Positions 56,715 through 64,000 of a stretch of DNA of 64,000 bases are shown here, in pieces. Location: the NCBI RefSeq assembly GCF_016405905.1, contig NZ_JAEFCB010000027.1, forward strand, positions 1 through 64,000, written 5' to 3'. Source of the DNA: Variovorax sp. IB41 (GTDB lineage Bacteria; Pseudomonadota; Gammaproteobacteria; Burkholderiales; Burkholderiaceae_C). Within the stretch, counting starts at the first letter, position 1. The number at the start of each line of letters is the position of its first letter. Below the pieces are notes generated by a model, which was not told the origin of the DNA, made no database searches, and worked only from the letters and a program-made list of their open reading frames with translations. A program made the translations under genes and the position numbers.

Positions 56715-57772
56715 TCAGGGCGCCAGCACCAGCGGCAATTTCTTCTGCCCGCTGATCCATTCGCCGCGCAGGCCCGCGCCATCGGGCGTGAGCCGCAGGC
56801 GCGTGTCGCTGGATTCCTCCAGCAGCAGCACGCCGTCGCGGTACTTGCCGAACACCGAGATCGATTGGCGGTAGCGGTCGTAGAAATACGTGGTGGCGGC
56901 GGAGCCGTCGCTGCGCAGCGGCTCCAGCCGCAGGGTGACTGGCAGGCGCGCGTCGATGGTGCCGTGCAGCACCTGGTCGAATGGCGATGCCGGCGCGGGC
57001 GCCGCGCCTTCGCCCAGCAGCAGCGCGCGGCCGTAGGGGGTGAGCGACGGCCCGAGCTGCTCGGGCGTGAAGCGGGTGCTGAAGACGTCCAGGTCGTCCA
57101 GCGCGCGCATCGCGTGGTTGCTGCAACGGCCCTGCGTGAACAGCACGCCCTTCGCATCGATCTCCATGCGGCCCATGCGCTCGATCTTCTGGTAGGCCGG
57201 GTCCTGGCGCGAGGTCAGGCACTCGGTGTAGAGCTCGATCTTGTCCTCGCGCTCCTCGTCCTTGCTGCGCGCCTTGCTCCCGAGCGCGGCGATCTCCTTG
57301 CGCAACCTTGAGGCGTTGTTCGCATGGACCTTGCGCGCGATGTCGGCAAGGCCCTCGGCCGTGAACAGGTCGCCCGGCGAGAGATGGCGCCCGTCGCCAC
57401 GTCGAACGCGTGCCCGGCGGTGAAGCTCTCGCAGTACGCGCCGCAGCCTTCGCCTTCCAGGCGCAGCGACAGCACGCGGGCGTCGTTGCGCAGCACCGCG
57501 TAGCCCAGGTTCGGCATGCGCTGCCAGTTCTGCGCATCGACGCCGCGCAGGCCCTCCGCCGCGCGCGCCGGTGCCATGGCCTCGAAGGTGTCGATGAACA
57601 GGAACTGGTTGATGCGATCGGTGACCTTGGCGTCGTCGGTGCGCACCCACGGAAAGCGCTGCGCTTCCGGGCCCGAGCCGTGCACGAGGCCCTGAACGAC
57701 GGCCGGCGCCGCGTGCGCGCCGAAAGCGCAGGCCAGGAGAAGGGAGGCGAGGAGGCGTCGCATGGTTGTCAT
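56715..57772 (-). pseudogene. Secreted DUF3298-like protein gene with a single-base frameshift
   Basis: The N-terminal half reads MTTMRRLLASLLLACAFGAH (signal peptide) and continues to TAGHAFDVATG near 57385; the C-terminal half (HLSPGDLFTAEGLADIARKV onward) reads in the next frame. Inserting one C in GGGCGCC near 57383 would restore FDVATGRHLSPGDLF and one 352-residue protein, so the break is exactly one base. The VATG-x-HL-x-x-x-DLF pattern is like DUF3298/RsiV extracellular domains. The start overlaps the O-antigen ligase gene stop (ATGA). It may be a sequencing error in a GC stretch or a real inactivation. Confidence 0.8.
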
Positions 57773-59019
57773 GCCGTGGGGTTCGGGTTCAGGTCCGGCC
57801 GTTGCCACGGCCACAGGTCGCGCCAGGGCGCGGGGTCGTGCGTTTCCTGCGCGAGCCGCAGGTACACCATCGCGATCCAGAGCAGCGCCAGGCCGATCTG
57901 CGCATCGCGCATCGCCGAGTTCACGCTCGAGGCGATCAGCGCTATCAGCGTCGCGGCCAAGGCATAGCGGCCCGCGATGTCGGGGCGCTTCCAGGCCTGC
58001 CACACGGCGGCCACCATGATCACGAGCAGGCTCAGCAGCGCGGGCAACCCGCCCTGCGCGCCCACCCAGAGGAAGTCGTTGTGCGGCATGTTCGACTCCG
58101 CGAACATGGCCGGGCCGCGCTTGTGCCACTGGTCGGTCCAGCCGCCAATGCCCCAGCCGGTGAGCGGCCGGTCGGCGATCATGCGGCCGGTGTCGCGGTA
58201 CATGTAGTAGCGGATGACCCAGCTGCCCTTGAAGACCGCGCCGGCCTGCGCCTCCTCGAGTTCCTGCACGCCGGTCTCGACCTTGTGCTGCAGCTGCGGC
58301 AACTGGTAAAGCGCAGCACCCGTGACCACGGCTCCGAGCACCAGCGCGCTCACAAGCATCTTCAGGTGGCTGCGCCACTTGTGGATGCACACCACTGGAA
58401 TGACCAGAAGCAGCGCGAGCACCGAGGTGCGCGAGGTCAGCGGCAGCGCGACCACGAAGCCCAGCCCGAGCACCAGCGTGAAGGCCGCAACGGCGCGCAG
58501 CGGCTTGTGCGCGACGATTTGCGCCAGGCCCCACACGGCGGCCGTGGCGGCCACCACGCTGAACAGCAGCGCGTTGCTGATCGACTTGTTGCCCACCTCC
58601 ATCACCACCGCGCGCAGCGGCGACCAGACCGGAAAGCCGATGGCGTAATGCAGGACGATCAGCAGGATGTTCAGCGCCGCGATCAGCAGGAAGCCGCGCA
58701 GCGCCCAGATCGCCTCTTCGCGCGTGAGCGCCATCGCCATGAGGATCGTGAGGCCGATGCGAAGGCCATGGAAGAGGTTGGAGCCGGTCTCGGGATAGTG
58801 CCGCCCGAAGGCCAGCACGAGGAGCGTCCAGGCCAGGTAGGCCACCACCGGCCACCACAGCGGGTTGGCGCGCAGGCGCGCGAAGCGTTCGCCGTAGCCG
58901 CCGGCGACCCCCATCGTCAGCATCAACAGGATGGCCGACAGGTAGGTGACGCCGACCGGCATGAACACCACCAGCCCCCAGAACATGGCCGCGGGCCGAA
59001 CGATGTGCGATCTCTGCAT
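57769..59019 (-). CDS. O-antigen ligase/polymerase family protein (WaaL/Wzy-like)
   Basis: A 416-residue inner-membrane protein with about eleven hydrophobic helices and one large periplasmic loop (residues 255-330) containing YYMYRDTGRMIADRPLTGWG and NMPHNDFLWVGAQGGLPALL, the Wzy_C signature. Such proteins ligate O-antigen to lipid A-core or polymerise or ligate other glycans. No lipopolysaccharide genes adjoin it, so the substrate remains open. The product ends 4 bp into the frameshifted gene. Confidence 0.87.
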   Translation of the reverse strand: MQRSHIVRPAAMFWGLVVFMPVGVTYLSAILLMLTMGVAGGYGERFARLRANPLWWPVVAYLAWTLLVLAFGRHYPETGSNLFHGLRIGLTILMAMALTREEAIWALRGFLLIAALNILLIVLHYAIGFPVWSPLRAVVMEVGNKSISNALLFSVVAATAAVWGLAQIVAHKPLRAVAAFTLVLGLGFVVALPLTSRTSVLALLLVIPVVCIHKWRSHLKMLVSALVLGAVVTGAALYQLPQLQHKVETGVQELEEAQAGAVFKGSWVIRYYMYRDTGRMIADRPLTGWGIGGWTDQWHKRGPAMFAESNMPHNDFLWVGAQGGLPALLSLLVIMVAAVWQAWKRPDIAGRYALAATLIALIASSVNSAMRDAQIGLALLWIAMVYLRLAQETHDPAPWRDLWPWQRPDLNPNPTA

Positions 59020-59087
59020 AGGGCCGGGATTTTAGGTTGGGGCTGCCACCCCTACCTGACTTTCCCCGGAGCGCCGTCGCGGCGCAG

Positions 59088-60287
59088 TCAGTGAGCGGGA
59101 GCCGCGACCGGCAGGCGGATCACGAAGCTCGCCCCGCCTTGCGGCGCGTCTTCGCAGCGTACCGTGCCGCCGTGCCGCTCGGCGATCGACTTCACCAGCG
59201 CGAGCCCCAGGCCCACGCCGCCGTTGCGCTCGCTCGCGCCGGGCAGCCGGTAGAAGGGCTCGAAGATGCGTTCGCGCAGGGCCGGCGGCACGCCCGGGCC
59301 GCGGTCGTTCACGCGCACGGTGGCGAAGCCGTTGGCGCTACCGAGTTCGACGCTGATCTCGCCGGCGCCGTAGCGGCGGGCGTTTTCCAGCAGGTTGCGG
59401 ATCGCGCGGCGCAGGAGGCGCGAGACGCCGGGCACGGTGAGCGTCGCGTTGTCGGTGCCTTCGGCCAGGTCGAGCTCGGCGTTCACCTGTGAGCACTCCT
59501 CGGCGGCCAGGCCCGTCAGGTCGACCGCCTCGACGGTGCCCATGTCGGCTTCGCTGGCGTCCAGCCGGCTTGCGAGCAGGATCTCGTCGATCAGCTGGTC
59601 GAGCTCGCCGATGTTGCGCGAGATTTCTTCTCGCGCCTTGGGGCTCGGTCGCTCGCCCATCAGCTCCAGCCCCATCCGGATGCGGGTGAGCGGCGAGCGC
59701 AGTTCGTGCGATGCGTTGGCCAGCAGCGACTTGTGCGAGCGCACCAGCTGTTCGATGCGTTCGGCCGACGCGTTGAATCGTTTGGAGAGATCGGTCACTT
59801 CGTCCTGCCCTTCTTCGGTCACTCGCACCGAGAGATCGCCCTCGCCCCATCGCTGCACGCCGCGCTGCAGCGATTCCAGCCGCTGCGTGATGCGCCGCAC
59901 GATCGGGTAGACGCCCAGTGCCACCGCCACGCCCACCAGCGCGATCATCCAGCCCAGGCCGAAGGGCGTGCGCCACGGCGCGAAGCCGCCGCTGCCGGTG
60001 GGGCGCTCGCGCGGCGCCACGCGCAGCGTGATGGCCTTGCCGTCGCTGAGCGTCACGTCGAATTCGAGGCCCTGGCCCGGCACGCGCAACGCGGTGCCCG
60101 AGCCGATCGTTTTGTCCTGCGCATCGAGCACGACCACGTTGCGCGGCACCGGCGCCAGGCGCTCGCGCTCGGCCTCGGCGGCCTCGCGCACGATCCAGTT
60201 GGCCATCAGCGTGAGGATGACCACGCCGCCCACCACCGCGAGCCAGATGCGCACGTAGAGGTGGCGGGAATAGAGGCTGCGCAGCAT
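59088..60287 (-). CDS. Sensor histidine kinase (RstB/CpxA-type)
   Basis: A 399-residue two-component kinase. First helix near residues 12-30, a periplasmic loop of about 85 residues, second helix near 110-130 (MIALVGVAVALGVYPIV), HAMP (RRITQRLESLQRGVQRWGEG), phospho-His in LANASHELRSPLTRIRMGLE near 203, N box IRNLLENARRYG, and G boxes NDRGPGVP and GVGLGLALVKSIAERHGG. Stimulus unknown. The start follows the regulator stop by 7 bp, so the two are co-transcribed. Confidence 0.93.
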   Translation of the reverse strand: MLRSLYSRHLYVRIWLAVVGGVVILTLMANWIVREAAEAERERLAPVPRNVVVLDAQDKTIGSGTALRVPGQGLEFDVTLSDGKAITLRVAPRERPTGSGGFAPWRTPFGLGWMIALVGVAVALGVYPIVRRITQRLESLQRGVQRWGEGDLSVRVTEEGQDEVTDLSKRFNASAERIEQLVRSHKSLLANASHELRSPLTRIRMGLELMGERPSPKAREEISRNIGELDQLIDEILLASRLDASEADMGTVEAVDLTGLAAEECSQVNAELDLAEGTDNATLTVPGVSRLLRRAIRNLLENARRYGAGEISVELGSANGFATVRVNDRGPGVPPALRERIFEPFYRLPGASERNGGVGLGLALVKSIAERHGGTVRCEDAPQGGASFVIRLPVAAPAH

Positions 60288-60294
60288 CGCGCGC

Positions 60295-61017
60295 TCAGTC
60301 CTGCTGCTTGGCGAAGACGTAGCCCACGCCGCGCACGGTGAGGATGCGCTTGGGGTTCTTCGCGTCCACCTCGATGGCCGCGCGGATGCGGCCCATGTGC
60401 ACGTCGATCGAGCGGTCGAAGGCCTCCAGCTCGCGGCCGCGCACGGCCTCCATGATCTGGTCGCGCGTGAGCACGCGGCCCGCGCGCTCGGCCATCGCGA
60501 CCAGGAGGTCGAACTGGTAGGAGGTCAGGTCCGCCAGCGCGCCGGCCACCGACACGGTGCGCGCGTTGCGGTCGATCTCCAGCGTGCCGAAGCGCATCAC
60601 GGTGGAAGCTTCGCTCTCGGTGGCGTTCTCGCTGCGCCGGCGCAGCACCGCGCGGATGCGCGCCAGCAGCTCGCGCGGCTCGAAGGGCTTGGGCAGGTAG
60701 TCGTCGGCGCCGATCTCCAGGCCGATGATGCGGTCCATCGGATCGCCCTTGGCGGTGAGCATCAGCACCGACACCTTGGAGATGGGGCCGGGCAGGGCGC
60801 GGATGCGGCGGCAGACTTCCAGGCCGTCGGTGTCGGGCAGCATCAGGTCCAGGATCACGAGGTCGGGGGCGTGCTGCTGCAGCTGCTCCAGGCCGCTTGC
60901 GCCGTCACCGGCGTGGTTGAAGGCGAAACCCGACTGCGTCAGGTACTCGCCCACCATCTGCGCCAGGCGGGCGTCGTCTTCGATCATCAGGAGTTGGGGG
61001 GTGCTCATGCGCTTCAT
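60295..61017 (-). CDS. OmpR-family response regulator
   Basis: A 240-residue regulator. The receiver has an acidic pocket (MIEDDARLAQ), phospho-Asp in LVILDLMLPDTDGLEV near 57, and Lys in GADDYLPKPFEPRELLARIR. The C-terminal OmpR winged helix contains TSYQFDLLVAMAERAGRVLT and SIDVHMGRIRAAIEVDAKNP. Either ATG 61017 (MKRMSTPQ) or 61008 (MSTPQ) may be used. It is the first gene of the pair with the kinase. Targets cannot be deduced. Confidence 0.92.
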   Translation of the reverse strand: MKRMSTPQLLMIEDDARLAQMVGEYLTQSGFAFNHAGDGASGLEQLQQHAPDLVILDLMLPDTDGLEVCRRIRALPGPISKVSVLMLTAKGDPMDRIIGLEIGADDYLPKPFEPRELLARIRAVLRRRSENATESEASTVMRFGTLEIDRNARTVSVAGALADLTSYQFDLLVAMAERAGRVLTRDQIMEAVRGRELEAFDRSIDVHMGRIRAAIEVDAKNPKRILTVRGVGYVFAKQQD

Positions 61018-61070
61018 GGTCGTCCACAGGGAGCAAGCGGGCTTGAACGCTCCGTAAAGTTGGGTAAACC

Positions 61071-62720
61071 TCAGGCGTGCGTGTCAACCGGAGGTGCTGC
61101 GAAAAGCATAGCGCCGCGGACTGTTGCCGCGGGCGGTACCCGGAGATTCTCTTCGAGGAGCGCGCACAGGGCGCCGGCTTCCACGGCCGGATCGGCGGCG
61201 CGCGCCCGGGCCAGGATTTCGGCGGCCAGCTGCCGCAGCATGGCCGTGGACGCCCGGATGCGGGCCTTGAAGCCGGCATCGTCCAGCGTGTCCTTCAGGC
61301 TGCGATTGAGTTCGGCGAACCACGGCATCGCGGCCTGGTCGAGCATCACGGCCGGGTTGCGCTTGTCGCTCGAGGCCGACCAGTCGCGCATCAGCCGCTG
61401 CACCGCGACGTTCAGCCGCTGGCAGTGCTGCAGCTCGTCTTTCAGGGCGCCGAGCGCCGGCAGGTCGGTCAGGCGCCGCTGGAAGAAGATCTGCGCGAGC
61501 ACGCCCCAGTAGTAGGCGTAGTCCCAGATCACCTTCACCGGCAGCACCTCGGGGTCGCCGAAGAGCGGGTACTGGTCCTGGTAGAGGGCGAGCGTGCTCT
61601 CGTAGAACGAGTGGTAGATCTGGTCGTAGAGCTGGGCGCGCGCTTCAAGCGGCCGGCCCGCGCGGTCCTGCGCGACGAGGTCGGTGATGTAGGTGTTGGC
61701 GATCGCGATGAAGTCGCTGCCGGGCGAATAGAAGGGGTCGAGAAAGAGCCCGGCCTCGCCCGTCATCGCCCAGCGCTCGCCCGAGAACACCTGCTTGCAG
61801 CCGTGCGAGAAGTGCTTGAGGAACGCGAAGTCCTGCAGCAGGTGGCGCTTGCCGTCCAGCGCCTCGAAAAGCCGCGGCTGGTAGGTGGCGAACCACGCCA
61901 TCGCCTTCTCGAAGGTGTCGATGGTGTCCAGCGGATGCAGCTTCGGGTCGGCCACGATGCCCACCGAGTGCGAGCCCGAGGCCAGCGGAATCAGCCACGC
62001 CCAGTAGCCGGCGCCCACGAAGTGGTTGGTCGAGAGCCAGCGCGCCTGCGGGTCGCAGCGCTCGCGCCACTCGACGTTGTCGCTCCAGTCGTCCACCGCG
62101 ATGCGCTCGCCAATGCGGAACCACACCGCGTTGACGTCGTGCGCGTTGGGCTCCACGAGGCCGAGCTTGCGCTTGAGCATGCCGACGCGGCCGCAGGCGT
62201 CGATGAGCCAGCGCGCCTCTGTGGCGTGAGTCTCCTCGCCGCGGGTCCATTCGATGCGGTGCGGTGTCCCGGCGTCGGCAGCCAGGTCGATGCGCCGCAC
62301 CAGCGCGCCGTCGACGAAGCGCACGCCGCAGCGGGCGGCCTCTTCGGCCAGGAAGTTCTCGAAGATGCCGCGGTCGATCTGGTAGCTGGGCACCGAGAGG
62401 TAGCGGCTCGCGCCGATCTCGGTGACGTTGTCGATGTCGCTGCGGCCCTCGCTGAAGAAGAAGCGAAAGCCGAACTTGCGCAGCTGCGCCTCGTCCATGT
62501 GGGCCTTCAGGCCCAGCACCGTGTCGAAGTAATGCGCGCCTATCTCCACCGACGACTCGCCCACCTTGTGGGCCGCGTGCGGCACCGGGTGCGTGCGGCG
62601 CTCCAGCACCAGCACCTTCAGGTCGCCGAAGCGCTGGCGCAGCTGGATGGCCAGCGTGAGCCCGGCCAGACCGCCTCCCATGATCACTGCGTCGAAAGAA
62701 TCCTGCGCAGCGTCGGTCAT
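61071..62720 (-). CDS. FAD-dependent halogenase-like oxidoreductase
   Basis: A 549-residue flavoprotein. The GGGLAGLTLAIQL dinucleotide motif at residues 15-28 and GYWAWLIPLASGSHSVG, which contains an exact WxWxIP motif of flavin-dependent halogenases, are visible. HKVGESSVEIGAHYF holds the conserved K/GE region. It needs reduced FAD from a separate reductase; a halogenase or a monooxygenase are both possible, since several aryl-polyene loci carry such a protein. It lies 30 bp after the ketosynthase-like gene and is probably in its operon. Confidence 0.85.
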   Translation of the reverse strand: MTDAAQDSFDAVIMGGGLAGLTLAIQLRQRFGDLKVLVLERRTHPVPHAAHKVGESSVEIGAHYFDTVLGLKAHMDEAQLRKFGFRFFFSEGRSDIDNVTEIGASRYLSVPSYQIDRGIFENFLAEEAARCGVRFVDGALVRRIDLAADAGTPHRIEWTRGEETHATEARWLIDACGRVGMLKRKLGLVEPNAHDVNAVWFRIGERIAVDDWSDNVEWRERCDPQARWLSTNHFVGAGYWAWLIPLASGSHSVGIVADPKLHPLDTIDTFEKAMAWFATYQPRLFEALDGKRHLLQDFAFLKHFSHGCKQVFSGERWAMTGEAGLFLDPFYSPGSDFIAIANTYITDLVAQDRAGRPLEARAQLYDQIYHSFYESTLALYQDQYPLFGDPEVLPVKVIWDYAYYWGVLAQIFFQRRLTDLPALGALKDELQHCQRLNVAVQRLMRDWSASSDKRNPAVMLDQAAMPWFAELNRSLKDTLDDAGFKARIRASTAMLRQLAAEILARARAADPAVEAGALCALLEENLRVPPAATVRGAMLFAAPPVDTHA

Positions 62721-62750
62721 GGTGTGTCGGTCCTTGAAGGCCCTGGGGCT

Positions 62751-63608
62751 TTAGGGGGGCGGCCGCAGTTGCAGCCGCAATGACAGGGTGGGCGAGAGCT
62801 GCAACTCGACCGGCGGGCCCGCGCCGTCGTTCAGGTGCGCGAGCGCCTCGAACAGGCCGAGCGCCTGCGCCATCGGGTTGATGCCCGAGAGCGACTTTGC
62901 AGCCTCCGAGCGCGGCGGCGTGTAGGTGGAGACCGCATCACCGGCGTTACCAGGGTCACCAGGGTTACCGGCCAGCGACCACTCCAGCGCCGCCACGGTG
63001 CGCTCGCTGCGTTCCGGCGCGATCACCATCGCCACCGCAAACAGCCCGCGGCTGTCGGTCACCGAGGTCAGCGGGCCGACCGTGGGCGTGTCGTAGCCCA
63101 CCAGCAGCACCGGGCTCTGGTCGGCCGCGCACTGCACGGCCGCCTCGAGCAGGCCGGTCGCAAAGCTGTACTCGAAGGCCGAGACCGAATTGCTGGCCGC
63201 CATGCAGCCCGTGCCGATGGTCCAATAGCCCACGGCGGCGTTGTGCACCGAGTTGTGAAAGCGCGTGGGCGACAGCACCGTGGGGTCGGTCGCGAGCGTG
63301 CTGCACATGTAGTCGTTGATCGAGAGGTCCCCGTGCGCCGAGATGAACACGCAGGGCACGTCGGCCGCATTGCGGCCCGAGGCGGTCATGGCGGCGGCGG
63401 CCACCTCGAGCGCCAGCGCCACGGTGTCGGGCGCGCGGCGGCGCTCGGCGGGGGCCAGCACTTGCGGCGACGGGCGCTTGGCCGGCGGGTCGGCGAGCGT
63501 GCCTTCGCCGCGGAAGGCGGCGCGGGCGGCGTCCCAGCCGGGGAGCGTCGGCGTCCAGAAGGCGGGGCCTTCGATGTAGAGGGTGGGGGGCGTTGCGGCG
63601 GCGCTCAT
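62751..63608 (-). CDS. Beta-ketoacyl synthase-like protein (chain-length factor)
   Basis: A 285-residue protein with the shortened ketoacyl-synthase N-terminal fold found in aryl-polyene and xanthomonadin loci: FHNSVHNAAVGYWTIGTGC near residue 118, and ALALEVAAAAMTASG. The active-site Cys region reads TGCMAASNSVSAFEYSF, with the nucleophile position unclear. It probably pairs with the full ketosynthase downstream in the transcript order to set chain length. Its start overlaps the next gene end by 4 bp. A short Gly/Asp repeat (GNPGDPGNAGD) lies near residue 210. Confidence 0.83.
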   Translation of the reverse strand: MSAAATPPTLYIEGPAFWTPTLPGWDAARAAFRGEGTLADPPAKRPSPQVLAPAERRRAPDTVALALEVAAAAMTASGRNAADVPCVFISAHGDLSINDYMCSTLATDPTVLSPTRFHNSVHNAAVGYWTIGTGCMAASNSVSAFEYSFATGLLEAAVQCAADQSPVLLVGYDTPTVGPLTSVTDSRGLFAVAMVIAPERSERTVAALEWSLAGNPGDPGNAGDAVSTYTPPRSEAAKSLSGINPMAQALGLFEALAHLNDGAGPPVELQLSPTLSLRLQLRPPP

Positions 63609-64000
63609 GCCGCGTCCGCCTTGCCGAACACCAGCGAGCAGTTGTTGCCGCCGAAGCCGAAGGAGTTGGAGAGCGCGTAGCGCACCTCGCCATGCGCGGG
63701 CTCCAGGCGGATCTGCGGACCGAACCCTTCGTCGATCGCGCGCGTGTTGACCGTGCCGGGCTTCAGGCCGCGCTCGATCGCCAGCAGGCTGATCACCGCC
63801 TCGACGATGCCCGCGGCGCCCAGCGTGTGGCCCATGAAGCCCTTGGTCGAGCTGGCATGCGTGGAGGCCGGGAAGCGGCGCGCCACCAGCGCGCCTTCGA
63901 CCTCGTCGTTCTTCTGGCTCGCGGTGCCGTGCATGTTGATGTAGTCGATGGCCTCGGGCGCGAGGCCCGCGCGGGCCAGCGCCTCGTCGAGCGCTCGCTC
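63605..64000 (-). CDS. Beta-ketoacyl-ACP synthase, C-terminal part (cut by window end)
   Basis: The C-terminal 131 residues of a FabF-type ketosynthase; the frame stays open to base 64000. The two catalytic histidines are present in YINMHGTASQKNDE and KGFMGHTLGAAGIVEAV, and the end carries NSFGFGGNNCSLVFG. It condenses acyl-ACP with malonyl-ACP. With the chain-length-factor-like protein and the halogenase-like protein it marks an aryl-polyene-type locus that continues beyond the window. Confidence 0.92.
   Translation of the reverse strand, partial: ERALDEALARAGLAPEAIDYINMHGTASQKNDEVEGALVARRFPASTHASSTKGFMGHTLGAAGIVEAVISLLAIERGLKPGTVNTRAIDEGFGPQIRLEPAHGEVRYALSNSFGFGGNNCSLVFGKADAA

Noticed and set aside
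57215-58858. 547-residue minus-strand frame spanning two genes
   Set aside because: Only its last third (57772 downward) is real, being the N-terminal half of the frameshifted gene; the rest is a shadow of the O-antigen ligase gene.

Overview
The window is about 64 kb of high-GC chromosome with dense, ATGA-overlapping operons. Gene content and order (long-form type VI secretion genes, a TorF porin-glnK-amtB unit, many Bug solute-binding proteins, a homoprotocatechuate meta-cleavage operon, the lplT/alr and rdgC/ilvE divergent pairs, and the edge of an aryl-polyene-type locus) point to a betaproteobacterium of the Comamonadaceae, most like Variovorax. This is inferred from protein character and synteny; no database search was run. 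No rRNA, tRNA, CRISPR array or transposase gene was seen.

Layout. (1) 1-16.4 kb is part of a type VI secretion (T6SS) cluster. It starts with a PAAR/cargo-adaptor module (two pentapeptide-repeat proteins, DUF3540, DUF4150 PAAR-like). Next comes a minus-strand regulatory block (PP2C phosphatase, FHA protein TagH with 21- and 14-proline tracts, TssQ lipoprotein). The membrane-complex operon tssJ-tssK-tssL-tssM-tagF and a PpkA-like kinase follow on the plus strand and end at a strong terminator. Sheath, tube, baseplate and ClpV genes are not in the window. (2) 16.4-18.6 kb holds an AT-rich GNAT gene and comM. (3) 18.7-21.8 kb is torF-glnK-amtB behind a textbook sigma-54 promoter, so the porin sits in the nitrogen regulon. 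(4) 21.8-28.5 kb carries an SMP-30 lactonase, an inverted pair of intergenic repeat elements, a LysR regulator, glcDEF (glycolate oxidase) and a small secreted protein. (5) 28.5-34.9 kb has glutathione peroxidase, a DMT exporter and lplT, divergent from alr and a membrane protein, then a LysR/azoreductase divergent pair.

(6) 34.9-45.9 kb is one long minus-strand catabolic operon for homoprotocatechuate or a close relative: hpaR-hpaG1-hpaG2-hpaE-bug-ligA-like-ligB-like-hpaF-hpaH-hpaI, followed by a SnoaL-like lipoprotein, a second Bug protein, a class II aldolase and a PanE-like reductase. The ring-cleaving enzyme is encoded as a LigA/LigB-type pair, and an HpaR operator candidate lies in the hpaR/radA gap. 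(7) 46-55 kb carries radA, a lipoprotein, a LysR/MFS/M20 amidohydrolase unit, rdgC, ilvE, a zinc-finger protein and a small membrane protein. (8) 55-61 kb has a poly-Gly lipoprotein, a frameshifted secreted-protein gene, an O-antigen ligase-like protein and a two-component system. (9) 61-64 kb is the edge of an aryl-polyene or similar polyketide locus: a flavin-dependent halogenase-like protein, a ketosynthase-like chain-length factor and a ketosynthase cut by the window end.

The most notable points are the sigma-54-driven TorF porin linked to ammonium uptake, the LigAB-type dioxygenase inside an hpa operon with two orphan Bug receptors, the inverted repeat pair with 21-bp terminal inverted repeats, the single-base frameshift near 57.38 kb, and the halogenase-motif flavoprotein beside the ketosynthases.
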